Shown here: piece after piece, positions 1-6,953 of the stretch
How positions within the stretch are numbered: the first letter of the stretch is position 1
Layout: the number at the start of each line of letters is the position of its first letter
Assembly (NCBI RefSeq): GCF_910588395.1
Contig: NZ_CAJUPA010000050.1
Location: forward strand, 1 to 11,925
Source: an uncultured Faecalibaculum sp.
GTDB taxonomy: Bacteria; Bacillota_I; Bacilli_A; Erysipelotrichales; Erysipelotrichaceae
Direction of reading: 5' to 3'
Length of the DNA stretch: 11,925 nucleotides
Notes under the pieces: generated by a model
The model's input: only the letters and a program-made list of their open reading frames with translations
The model's database searches: none
What the model was told of the DNA's origin: nothing
Program-made: the position numbers and the translations under genes

Positions 1-555
1 AAGGTATCTTTGGATGGGGTTAGTCTTCCTCCCTATCCAATTTTGGAGTGCCGTTTTTCCCGCTGTATACCGGTCCCGGTCATGTTCAAACTGCTCTGAC
101 AGTGTCCGCTTGAGCGTTTCATAGGCTCGGGCATCTGCCGGATGTGTCAGCAGCCAGTCCCGGAAATACAGCTCATCATCGTTTCCTGTCCTGACCAGAT
201 GCAGATGAAACACACGGTCTGCGTATCCTGACAGGGTATAGCCCTTGTTGAAGGAATACCGCCTGCCGGATTGGGCCATGCAGATCCATCCTGCATCTTC
301 CAGCAATCCGGCGGCTTCCGAAAAACCCGCAGCGGCCGGTACCTGGACCAGGATATCCACGATGGGTTTTGCCGCAATCCCGGGTATGGCTGTGCTGCCA
401 ATGTGATCGATGCGGCTGTCCGGTGGCAGGATCTTCTGCAGCCAGGCTTTTTCTTCCAGATACCAGTCCTTCCAGTCCTCCCTGTGTGCCACCAGAGTCA
501 CCGGGAACAGCTGCCAGAGCTCTTCCAGAGTCAGATCCGTCAGTTTCCGGTCCAT
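1..555 (-). CDS. GrpB/UPF0157 family protein, 3' end beyond the window
   Basis: This frame is open from the ATG at 553-555 to the left edge: 185 codons with no stop, so the C-terminus is cut off by the window. The hallmark is HIGSTAIPGIAAKP at residues 51-64 followed by IVDILV, the conserved core of the GrpB (UPF0157) family, which belongs to the nucleotidyltransferase-like superfamily. A second family feature is the FHLHLV stretch near residue 120. Most members are about 170-190 aa, so little is probably missing. Biochemical function is poorly known; the domain is sometimes fused to dephospho-CoA kinase in actinobacteria. The start follows a purine-rich GGGGATGAGAGT and lies 4 nt after the stop of the YdcF-like gene, so the two are probably co-transcribed. 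The family call is secure; the role is not. Confidence 0.85.
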   Translation of the reverse strand, partial: MDRKLTDLTLEELWQLFPVTLVAHREDWKDWYLEEKAWLQKILPPDSRIDHIGSTAIPGIAAKPIVDILVQVPAAAGFSEAAGLLEDAGWICMAQSGRRYSFNKGYTLSGYADRVFHLHLVRTGNDDELYFRDWLLTHPADARAYETLKRTLSEQFEHDRDRYTAGKTALQNWIGRKTNPIQRYL

Positions 556-559
556 ACTC

Positions 560-1585
560 TCATCCCCAGCTGGACAGACACGCCAGCAGCACTACCGGCA
601 GGGACAGAATGGCAATCGCCAGCAGCTGGGTTTTCCAGCTCAGTTTCAGATACCCTGCATATTCCCGGAGAATCGCATTCAGGGTGAAGTACCATTTCGT
701 TTTCGATCCATAGCCAATGGCAGGGATTCCCTGCATTCTGGCCAGAACCAGTGCCCGGAAGACATGATACCGGGTGGAAACCACCGCGGTGGCCGGTCCT
801 GCAAACAGCTGGCTGGAATACAGCAGATTCTGTTCTGTGTTCAGGGATTTGTCTTCCACCCGGATCCGCTCCGGGTCCACACCCTGCTCCAGCGCATAAG
901 TCGCCATGGCCTGTCCCTCAGGCAGTTCTTCCCCGGATCCCTGTCCGCCGGAAAGAATCAGCAGTGATCCGGGATTGCGGTCCATGACCTGAATACCCCG
1001 GTCCACCCGGCTTTTCAGCAGCGGTGTCAGCTGGTCTCCCATCAGTCCGGACCCCAGGACCACCACCTGATCCAGGCCCCTGTTCTTTTTGACATGAACC
1101 AGATTCAGCAGAGCGGAAAAGCAGAACACCGCGAAAATTCCCAGCAGCCACATGACAGCCAGTGACAGGATCACGGACAGAGCGAACACCCAGACATCCC
1201 GGATCTGGGTCATGAACAGCGGCCAGACCAGCGTGTAGATCACCAGGCCTGCCGCAAAGAGCAAAGACAGTGCGTTGGCCGGCCGGAGTCCTTCCCGGCG
1301 GATGTTTTTGATCCCCTCCCAGAAAAACACGCCGATGAAAGCCACGGGAAACACCGCAATCAGCACCATGACCACCAGCAGAGCCAGAGTCAGAAGCAGC
1401 ATCATCAGGCGGTTGGCCATGATCCTCTCCGAGTTCATGAACAGAACAGCCATAAGCCAGATGGCGCTTTGCAGCAGCAGAAACAGAAAGGATGCGCCGC
1501 TCCACAGAGTTCTGGGTTCACGAATCATGACCAGGGAAAACCAGAGGATGGAAAGCAGCAGCATGATGGTTGCGAATATAAACAT
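560..1585 (-). CDS. YdcF/SanA-like (DUF218) multi-pass membrane protein
   Basis: This is a 341-aa protein. The N-terminal 165 residues hold about five hydrophobic segments (roughly 2-20, 30-50, 60-90, 105-125, 132-160). A soluble DUF218 domain follows, then a last membrane segment at about 320-338. DUF218 signatures are VVVLGSG at 174-180, LSGGQGSGEELPEG at 211-224 with the acidic pair E219/E220, SLNTEQNL at 247-254, STRYHVFRA at 270-278 and LREYAGYLK at 306-314. Known relatives are E. coli YdcF, which binds S-adenosylmethionine, and SanA/ElyC, which act in envelope integrity; the long multi-membrane form is common in Bacillota. The domain probably sits at the membrane surface, but its substrate is unknown. 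The ATG is chosen because GGGGAGAG lies 8 nt upstream. A 163-nt gap separates it from the gene before. Confidence 0.82.
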   Translation of the reverse strand: MFIFATIMLLLSILWFSLVMIREPRTLWSGASFLFLLLQSAIWLMAVLFMNSERIMANRLMMLLLTLALLVVMVLIAVFPVAFIGVFFWEGIKNIRREGLRPANALSLLFAAGLVIYTLVWPLFMTQIRDVWVFALSVILSLAVMWLLGIFAVFCFSALLNLVHVKKNRGLDQVVVLGSGLMGDQLTPLLKSRVDRGIQVMDRNPGSLLILSGGQGSGEELPEGQAMATYALEQGVDPERIRVEDKSLNTEQNLLYSSQLFAGPATAVVSTRYHVFRALVLARMQGIPAIGYGSKTKWYFTLNAILREYAGYLKLSWKTQLLAIAILSLPVVLLACLSSWG

Positions 1586-1605
1586 AATCAGATCTCTCCC
1601 CGGTC

Positions 1606-1614
1606 ATTTTAGCA
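1606..1614 (-). promoter_or_regulatory. Possible extended -10 element before the YdcF-like gene
   Basis: The minus strand reads TGCTAAAAT, an extended -10 (TGn plus TAAAAT, 5 of 6 matches to consensus). No good -35 lies 16-18 nt upstream. Transcription would start about 15 nt before the ATG, close to the ribosome binding site, giving a very short leader. It falls in the 163-nt gap (1586-1748), the only larger gap among the accessory genes. I see no gene and no clear terminator in that gap. Confidence 0.3.
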
Positions 1615-1748
1615 GAGCTTTGTCCTGCGTTCTCTTACGGTACTGCAAGAACCGCAGAGGCAGCTTGGGCACAGGAAAAGCCCGGTCAGCGGGTTTCGGC
1701 TGAACCCTGCCGGCCGGACTTGTGTGCCGATCCCGGATTTCCAGATAA

Positions 1749-2180
1749 TCAGGCTACATCCACGTGCAGCAGCAGTTCCCACATGGGATCCAGCTCTGCC
1801 CGGATGCTGCGGACAATGCTCTCCAGTGTGGAATTGGACAGTCTGTCCCGGATATGAGAAGGGCTGGCATGTCCCAGTTTATCGGTTCCCCGGGTGATGT
1901 GGATTTCCGCTTCGTCCTCCAGGTCAAGGGGCACAAACAGATCATCCAGCGTCATGAAGCGGTCGCCGGGTTCATCGGCCACTTTCACATCCAGCATGAG
2001 GCGGATTCCCGGATCCACCGGTTCAATCCAGAGCTTCAGGGATGTCACCTTCTGCTCCAGCATTCCTTCCGGCACAAGATATTCATAATTCACGCCTGTA
2101 TCCGGCGTTACTTCCCGCTCACCGTTGATGCGGACCGTGACGCCAGGCTCAAGCGCCTGCAGCAGAACCTCCAGTTTCAT
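1749..2180 (-). CDS. Hypothetical 143-aa acidic protein, family not recognised
   Basis: The ORF runs from ATG (2178-2180) to TGA (1749-1751), with AGGGGGA placed 8 nt before the start, so it is very probably translated. The protein is acidic and soluble with no signal peptide or membrane segment. The first half looks beta-rich: hydrophobic-alternating stretches such as VTRINGEREV-like residues near 14-24 and LKLWIEP near 48-54. After a DDLFVPLDLEDEAE stretch near 79-92, the C-terminal part looks helical (LESIVRSIRAEL near 118-129) and ends in LLLHVDVA. I do not recognise the family and give no function. It sits 87 nt after the acetyltransferase gene in the same direction, so it may share its transcript. 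Confidence 0.7.
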   Translation of the reverse strand: MKLEVLLQALEPGVTVRINGEREVTPDTGVNYEYLVPEGMLEQKVTSLKLWIEPVDPGIRLMLDVKVADEPGDRFMTLDDLFVPLDLEDEAEIHITRGTDKLGHASPSHIRDRLSNSTLESIVRSIRAELDPMWELLLHVDVA

Positions 2181-2267
2181 GATCCATTCCCCCTGTATCT
2201 GTCTGTATGGTACTCCAGGATGCAGAAGATGAAAACAGGTCCCGCGGTGCGAATGAACAGTTTTGCC

Positions 2268-2831
2268 TCAGGTCCGCGAAATCACAAAGCGGATATGGGG
2301 CATATCGGCTCCTCGATAGCGCTTGACCCACTGGTCGGCGGGTTCCATTCCAATGGCCCTGGCGATGTTCTGACTTGGCAGATTCGTATCCCGGATGATG
2401 GAACACACCTCTTCTGCCTGAAGCACGTCAAAGGCGTAATCCCTGCAGGCGGCTGCGGCTTCCCGGGCATAGCCCTGATGCCAGAAGTGCCTGTTGAAAA
2501 GATAGCCGATTTCCAGCACATCCCGGTCCTTCCAGGGCTGCCAGGTCAGTCCGCACTGACCGATGAGCCTGGCGTCGCTTTTGCGAATCACTGCCCAGAG
2601 CCCGATGCCGAAGGTCTTGTAGCGGTCCAGCTGCTTCTGCAGCCACTGGTCCACCATGACATCATCAAAGGCCCCGTTGTAATACGTCATGGTTTGGGCA
2701 TCCTGCAGAATGGTGCACAATGCCGGCCGGTCTGCCCAGGTCAATGGCCGCAGAATGAGCCGGTCAGTTTCCAGGATGACTGGGTCACCCTGCTCTGCCG
2801 TGCGCCGGTTTGTCTGATTCGGGATGGTCAT
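2268..2831 (-). CDS. GNAT-family N-acetyltransferase, RimJ/RimL-like
   Basis: This 187-aa protein transfers an acetyl group from acetyl-CoA to an amine; the acceptor cannot be told from sequence. After about 18 extra residues the GNAT domain opens with LETDRLILRPLTWAD (20-34), the standard start of the RimJ/RimL (Acetyltransf_3) group. The central strand IGQCGLTW (90-97) leads to LEIGYLFNRHFWHQGYAREAA (106-126), where QGYA is the pyrophosphate-binding loop for acetyl-CoA. DTNLPSQNIARAIGM (148-162) is the closing helix with the conserved asparagine. The start has a strong site, AAAGGAGAAGG, 5 nt upstream. The gene begins 36 nt after the NADAR-like gene ends. Such enzymes modify ribosomal protein N-termini, antibiotics or small metabolites, and also occur beside toxin modules, but nothing here decides between these. 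Confidence 0.88.
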   Translation of the reverse strand: MTIPNQTNRRTAEQGDPVILETDRLILRPLTWADRPALCTILQDAQTMTYYNGAFDDVMVDQWLQKQLDRYKTFGIGLWAVIRKSDARLIGQCGLTWQPWKDRDVLEIGYLFNRHFWHQGYAREAAAACRDYAFDVLQAEEVCSIIRDTNLPSQNIARAIGMEPADQWVKRYRGADMPHIRFVISRT

Positions 2832-2867
2832 GATTTCCTTCTCCTTTACGGGCTGTCATCATCTTTG

Positions 2868-3506
2868 TCACGATGGCTCCCGGAACACGATTTTCCGGAA
2901 ACTCTCCCAGCTTTCCATGGCTTCCTGCAGCTTTCCCTTTTTCTCCAGTCCGCAGTAAATCGCCAGAGACCGGGCCTGGCAGGCGTGGCCTGTCTTCGGG
3001 TTGAAGGCGATGTCGGTAAAAGCTGCATAGTCTTTCACAGCTTCGGCAGCTGCCGGATGCTGCATCAGTGCCTGCAGATACATCCAGGTGGCAAACCATC
3101 CTCTGGGCCAGACCGGATAGTCTGTATCCTGCCACCGGTAATACAGAAGTGCGCCGGATTCCTTCAGCTTTCCCCAGGTTTTCGCTTTGATGGCGGGCAT
3201 ATCCAGTGCCTGCAGATAGGGTCCGCCATGCTGGAAGACTTTTGCCGCCTGCACCTGATTCTCCACAGGGATGCCATCAAGTTCCAGATAAAAGGGAGAC
3301 AGAGACTTGCCCAGTTCTGTGGCTGCTTTGGATGAGGCTTCCAGGACTGGCTGATCCGGGTGCAGTTTCTCCCAGCCTTCATGAAGGGCTGTGATGTTTT
3401 TCTGTTTCTGCACCAGCGCAAACCCCGCTGCCCAGTGAAAGGAGATTTCGGTTATTTCATACCAGGGATATTTGTTCAAAGGAGTGAATACCGGCCGTTC
3501 TGCCAT
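2868..3506 (-). CDS. NADAR-type protein resembling DarT1-associated antitoxins
   Basis: This is a 212-aa soluble protein. The N-terminus (RPVFTPLNKYPWYEI, residues 4-18, then QKQKNITALHEGW at 33-45) and the overall layout match, from memory, the DarT1-associated NADAR antitoxin family. The NADAR core is visible: VENQVQAAKVF at 81-91 corresponds to the EHYFQAQKF-type catalytic motif with Glu82. The helix WMYLQALMQHPAAAEAV (141-157) corresponds to the MLEALRAKFSQNPEL-like segment of YbiA-type members. FTDIAFNPK (163-171) and CQARSLAIY (176-184) are probably family-specific. NADAR proteins cleave ADP-ribose groups; the DarT1-linked ones reverse guanosine ADP-ribosylation of DNA. No DarT toxin is recognisable nearby; the gene before it is broken. 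The start is supported by AGAAAGAAGG 7 nt upstream. Fold and family are inferred from motifs, activity from the family. Confidence 0.62.
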   Translation of the reverse strand: MAERPVFTPLNKYPWYEITEISFHWAAGFALVQKQKNITALHEGWEKLHPDQPVLEASSKAATELGKSLSPFYLELDGIPVENQVQAAKVFQHGGPYLQALDMPAIKAKTWGKLKESGALLYYRWQDTDYPVWPRGWFATWMYLQALMQHPAAAEAVKDYAAFTDIAFNPKTGHACQARSLAIYCGLEKKGKLQEAMESWESFRKIVFREPS

Positions 3507-4137
3507 AATGATGCCTTCTTTCTGCGGTTCTGTTCTGCGGGTTGCCCAACGGATGATGACAGATCGTCACTGTTTTTTTCAGTGACCGACTCTGAAAATA
3601 CGCAGTCCCGCAATTCCGGATTTTCCAGGACTGTCGGATACTTTCGCAGGTATCCAGGTTTCGTGGACTTCTGTCCTCTATGCAGAAATTGCCCACCTGC
3701 TCAGCTTCCGGTTCATTCTGCAGCTCTTCAAGCAGTTGACTGATCAGTTCCTCATACAGTTTCCACCAGGCGATCCGCTCAGAGTCACCCAGATGCTCCA
3801 GCGAATCTTCGAAAAACTCTGTAAACGGAAGCGCACCCGGAGAATACAGCCGGTATTGGCTTGTCAGGACCGTTCACTAGTCCGGCTGTTTCCCGGCTTT
3901 TATTGTCATGGTGGTTGGCCATCCACTTTTGCAGACCGATGCACTGTCCCATCATACCGTCTCCTTTTGCCATCTTCAGTTTGCCGGGGATATGAAACAT
4001 ATGACCAAAGAGACAGTATTCCTCCAGGTGCATCAGACCACCCTGCATATCCCGTCCAGCTGTTCCTGGATATACGCGGTTCTGTCCGGGACAGGTGGTA
4101 TATCGCCGTGTTTGAATACAGGAATGAAGTCTCCCAT
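3476..4137 (-). pseudogene. Frameshifted remnant of an unrecognised gene
   Basis: A near-ideal start region (AGGAGG, 7 nt, then ATG at 4135-4137) opens a frame that stops after 34 codons (TGA at 4033-4035). Protein-like coding continues in a second frame from about 4036 (HLEEYCLFGHMFHIPGKL, then GDGMMGQCIGLQKWM). It returns to the first frame near 3830-3880 (LYSPGALPFTEFFEDSLEHL, then ERIAWWKLYEEL), and shifts again near 3650-3700 (KPGYLRKYPTVLENPELRD). That last frame ends at TGA 3476-3478, inside the next gene. The frames alternate between two registers, as expected from single-base losses and gains. The intact protein would have been about 215-220 aa. I cannot name the family; it has no DarT-like HFTHIDNL motif. 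It directly precedes the NADAR-like gene and probably formed an operon with it. Sequencing error is the main alternative to real decay. Confidence 0.7.
3566..3586 (-). other. Perfect hairpin with a seven-base A/T loop
   Basis: GTCACTG and CAGTGAC form a perfect 7-bp inverted repeat around a run of seven A on the minus strand (T on plus). It lies inside the last part of the broken gene, about 60 nt before the NADAR-like start. The homopolymer sits in the loop rather than after the stem, so it does not look like a terminator. It may be an incidental structure or may affect expression of the next gene. Confidence 0.35.
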
Positions 4138-4150
4138 TGCGTTTCCTCCT

Positions 4151-4173
4151 GTTGACTTTATTTTACAGTCGAC
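4151..4173 (-). promoter_or_regulatory. Possible promoter within an inverted repeat (operator candidate)
   Basis: On the minus strand TAAAAT (4160-4165), directly preceded by TG, is a fair -10 box about 22 nt before the ATG of the broken gene; no good -35 is visible. It is flanked by GTTGACT (4151-4157) and AGTCGAC (4167-4173) on the plus strand, 7-bp arms with one mismatch and a 9-nt centre. A dyad over a -10 box is a typical repressor site. The rest of the 109 nt back to the atp terminator holds nothing else I can support. Confidence 0.3.
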
Positions 4174-4246
4174 ATGACACAGAACGGGCAGCAGATTGGA
4201 CAGGCTCAGGTATGCGGCATCCATTCTACCTGTTATTGCCTGCATT

Positions 4247-4283
4247 AAAAAAGACGCCAGTTTGATACTGACGCCTGTTTTTG
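4247..4283 (-). terminator. Intrinsic terminator of the atp operon
   Basis: Minus-strand RNA would form a 10-bp stem from AGGCGTCAGT and ACTGGCGTCT around the loop ATCAA, followed at once by a run of T (4252-4247). The A run upstream (4278-4282) is also present. Two of the ten pairs are G-U on the minus strand but A-C mismatches on the plus strand, so the hairpin is good only in the direction of atpC. It begins 13 nt after the atpC stop. Confidence 0.88.
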
Positions 4284-4296
4284 CATATTCGTCTGC

Positions 4297-4689
4297 CTAC
4301 TGGGCAATGTGAATCCGGTTGATGGCCCGCTGCAAAGACAGCTCGGCTCTGCGCATGTTGGTATGGGAATCCTTCTTGTCCAGACGCTCCCGGGCGCGCT
4401 TGTACGCGGCCTGGGCACGTTCCAGATCAATTTCTCCCTTGCCTTCAATGGCATCTGCCAGAATCAGCATTTTGTCCTCTGCAAACTGCATGAAACCGGT
4501 GGACATGGCATATTCCAGCGTGTCGCCGCCTTCGGTTTTCACCGACAGACGGCAGGGAACGACATCCGTGATGATCGGCATGTGATGGGGCAGAACGGTA
4601 AATTCACCCTCACTGCTTTTCAGATGCACGCTCTGACAGCTCAGACTGGTGTAAACCCCTCTGGGCGTGACGATTTTCAGTTCAATCAC
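4297..4689 (-). CDS. atpC: F1Fo ATP synthase subunit epsilon
   Basis: The 130-aa epsilon subunit sits on the central stalk of F1, links gamma to the c-ring and can inhibit ATP hydrolysis. The N-terminal beta-sandwich shows LKIVTPRGVY (4-13), SSEGEFTVLPHHMPI (25-39) and GFMQFAEDKMLILAD (65-79). The C-terminal helices (about 88-130) begin with IDLERA at 87-92, matching the I(L)DxxRA motif by which some bacterial epsilon subunits bind ATP and relieve inhibition. The start is GTG (4687-4689), overlapping the atpD stop as GTGA, so translation is probably coupled to atpD. Length is normal. It is the last gene before the terminator. Confidence 0.96.
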   Translation of the reverse strand: MIELKIVTPRGVYTSLSCQSVHLKSSEGEFTVLPHHMPIITDVVPCRLSVKTEGGDTLEYAMSTGFMQFAEDKMLILADAIEGKGEIDLERAQAAYKRARERLDKKDSHTNMRRAELSLQRAINRIHIAQ

Positions 4690-6098
4690 TGAGCCTCACC
4701 CTGGATTTCCTTCGCCTTGGCAATGGCATCCTCAATGGTGCCCACCATCAGGAAAGCCTGTTCCGGCAGATCATCATAGTCGCCGGCCAGGATCTTTTCA
4801 AAGTCATCCACGGTTTTCTCCACCGGTACATAGGTTCCGGAAATGCCGGAAAAGACTTCGGCTACATGGAACGGCTGAGACAGGAAATTCCGGACACGGC
4901 GGGCCCGGTTGACGACTTTCTTGTCCTCTTCCGACAGCTCATCCATACCCAGAATTGCAATGATGTCCTGCAGTTCCTTGTAGCGCTGCAGCAGAGACTG
5001 CACTTCCCGGGCCACCTTGTAATGACGCTCTCCCACAACCAGCGGATCCAGGATCCGGGAGCTGGAATCCAGAGGATCCACCGCCGGATAGATGCCCAGA
5101 GCCGCAATGTCACGGGACAGTACGGTCTTCGCATCCAGATGCGAGAAAGTTGTGGCAGGTGCCGGATCGGTCAGGTCATCCGCCGGTACATAGACCGCCT
5201 GGATCGAGGTGATGGATCCGTCCTTGGTGGACGTGATCCGTTCCTGCAGCTGACCCATCTCCGTTGCCAGCGTCGGCTGATAGCCTACCGCCGAAGGCAC
5301 ACGTCCCAGCAGGGCGGATACCTCGGATCCGGCCTGGGTGAAACGAAAGATGTTGTCAATGAACAGCAGCACATCCTGATGATCCACATCCCGGAAATAC
5401 TCCGCCATGGTCAAGCCCGTCAGGCCCACCCGCATGCGGGCACCGGGAGACTCGTTCATCTGCCCGTACACCAGAACGGTTTTGTCCAGAACTCCGGACT
5501 CCTTCATTTCCCAGTACATGTCATTGCCTTCACGGGTCCGTTCACCGACACCTACGACAACGGAACGTCCGCCGTGTTCCTTGGCAATGTTGTGAATCAG
5601 CTCCTGAATCAGAACGGTTTTGCCGACACCGGCACCGCCGAACAGACCGATCTTGCCGCCCTTGGCATACGGGCACAGCAGATCGATGACCTTGATTCCG
5701 GTTTCCAGCACATCGCTGGATGTGGACTGTTCATCAAAGGAAGGCGCTTTGCGGTGGATCGGCATTTTGCTGTCGGTCTGAACCTCGCCCAGTCCGTCAA
5801 TGGGCTGTCCCAGGACGTTGAACATCCGTCCCAGAATGTTTTCGCCCACCGGGGCCTGAATCGGCTTGCCTGTATCCACGGCTTCCATGCCCCGTACCAG
5901 TCCGTCTGTGCTGCCCATGGCAATGCAGCGGACAGTGTCCGCGCCGATGCCCTGTGCCACTTCCACAGTCAGATCCGGTTCTCCGGGGCGTTTGATTTCA
6001 ACGGCTGTCAGAAGATCAGGCAGATGATTCTGCTCGAACTTGACATCCACAACAGGTCCCATGACCTGTGATACTTTTCCAATATTGGTTGCAGCCAT
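4686..6098 (-). CDS. atpD: F1Fo ATP synthase subunit beta (catalytic)
   Basis: The 470-aa beta subunit carries the catalytic sites of F1 for ATP synthesis and hydrolysis. The N-terminal beta-barrel covers about 1-80. The P-loop GGAGVGKT is at 154-161, with catalytic Lys160. GERTREGND at 185-193 contains the catalytic glutamate E186. LLFIDNIFRF at 244-253 holds the Walker B aspartate D248. DELSEED, the loop contacting gamma and epsilon, is intact at 386-392. No key residue is missing and the length is standard. The start is supported by AAGAAGGAGT a few bases upstream, and atpG ends 12 nt before. The stop overlaps the atpC start by 4 nt. Confidence 0.99.
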   Translation of the reverse strand: MAATNIGKVSQVMGPVVDVKFEQNHLPDLLTAVEIKRPGEPDLTVEVAQGIGADTVRCIAMGSTDGLVRGMEAVDTGKPIQAPVGENILGRMFNVLGQPIDGLGEVQTDSKMPIHRKAPSFDEQSTSSDVLETGIKVIDLLCPYAKGGKIGLFGGAGVGKTVLIQELIHNIAKEHGGRSVVVGVGERTREGNDMYWEMKESGVLDKTVLVYGQMNESPGARMRVGLTGLTMAEYFRDVDHQDVLLFIDNIFRFTQAGSEVSALLGRVPSAVGYQPTLATEMGQLQERITSTKDGSITSIQAVYVPADDLTDPAPATTFSHLDAKTVLSRDIAALGIYPAVDPLDSSSRILDPLVVGERHYKVAREVQSLLQRYKELQDIIAILGMDELSEEDKKVVNRARRVRNFLSQPFHVAEVFSGISGTYVPVEKTVDDFEKILAGDYDDLPEQAFLMVGTIEDAIAKAKEIQGEAQ

Positions 6099-6110
6099 TC
6101 GTACTCCTTC

Positions 6111-6953
6111 TTACACAAGCGCGTTGGCGCCGCTGACGATTTCCGTAATCTCCTGGGTGATGGCGCCCTGACGGATGCGGTTGTACTCCAGCTCCAGTTC
6201 CTCCTGCAGCTCCGTCGCATTGTCCGTGGCACTTTCCATGGCCATCCGCCGGCTTGCCTGTTCCGAGGTCTTGCTTTCCAGATACAAGGAATACAGGAGG
6301 CTTTTGGCCGCCATGGGGATGACTTTGTCCGTCATCACAGCCTGAGAAGGTTCGTAGATCGTATCCGCACCGCCGGTTTTCATCGCTTTGGGCTCCACAG
6401 GCAGAATGGTCATCAGCGTGGGCACGAAGGTCAGGGTATTCCTGTAATGGGTATACAGAACCTGAATCTTCGAAATCTCGCCCGCTTCATACCGTCTCAG
6501 CGCTTTGTCCATCAGCTTGGACAGCACCAGATACGCATCGTCATCATTGAGATCCGCAACGGTATCCGTCACATGGAAATCAGGATGAGACGCAAACCAG
6601 GCTGCGCCCCGGGATCCGATCACCGTGATTTCATCCGCCGGATCCAGATCCGCCTGCACCATGCGGCACACATTGGCGTTGTAGCCGCCGCACAGTCCCA
6701 TGTCGCTGGTGATCACAAACACCGCAGCGGGTTTGTCATTGGCCGGTGTTACCCAGATGGACCGTTTGCCCATGCCTTCGCACATCCGGTCAAAGAGCTG
6801 GTGCATGGCCTGGGCATATTCCCGGTTGGCTTCCATGCGCTCTCTCTGCCTGGACAGCTTGCTGCTGGCCACCAGCTGCATCGCCTTGGTGATTTTCTTC
6901 GTGGAATCCACCGACGCGATGCGGGCCTTGATGTCCTGTCTACTTGCCGCCAT
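6111..6953 (-). CDS. atpG: F1Fo ATP synthase subunit gamma
   Basis: The gamma subunit is the rotating shaft that couples the c-ring to the catalytic beta sites. Starting at ATG 6951-6953 it is 280 aa. The N-terminal helix IKARIASVDSTKKITKAMQ (8-26) and the C-terminal helix containing ATDNATELQEELELEYNRIR, then ITQEITEIVSGANAL, form the coiled-coil axle. The conserved SDMGLCGGYN lies in the central Rossmann-like domain. An in-frame reading can be extended 36 codons upstream, but that extension lies inside atpA and lacks family similarity. The chosen ATG has AGAAGG 8 nt upstream and gives the usual N-terminus. The gene overlaps the end of atpA by 14 nt, so coupled translation is likely. Confidence 0.97.
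   Translation of the reverse strand: MAASRQDIKARIASVDSTKKITKAMQLVASSKLSRQRERMEANREYAQAMHQLFDRMCEGMGKRSIWVTPANDKPAAVFVITSDMGLCGGYNANVCRMVQADLDPADEITVIGSRGAAWFASHPDFHVTDTVADLNDDDAYLVLSKLMDKALRRYEAGEISKIQVLYTHYRNTLTFVPTLMTILPVEPKAMKTGGADTIYEPSQAVMTDKVIPMAAKSLLYSLYLESKTSEQASRRMAMESATDNATELQEELELEYNRIRQGAITQEITEIVSGANALV

Noticed and set aside
1660..1710. CCCG-CTGAC-CGGG hairpin followed by CTTTTCC before the YdcF-like gene
   Set aside because: The stem has only four pairs and the T run is short and interrupted, which is too weak to call a terminator.
1764..3335. Very long open frame on the plus strand (523 codons)
   Set aside because: It runs opposite to four well supported minus-strand genes and parts of their gaps, has no family-like motifs, and has no suitable ribosome binding site. 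Long antisense frames are expected at this base composition.
3571..3580. A AAA AAC slippery heptamer in the last frame of the broken gene
   Set aside because: It resembles a -1 programmed frameshift site, but the frame breaks lie elsewhere and the inverted repeat places the heptamer in a loop rather than before a stem. It does not explain the reading-frame changes.
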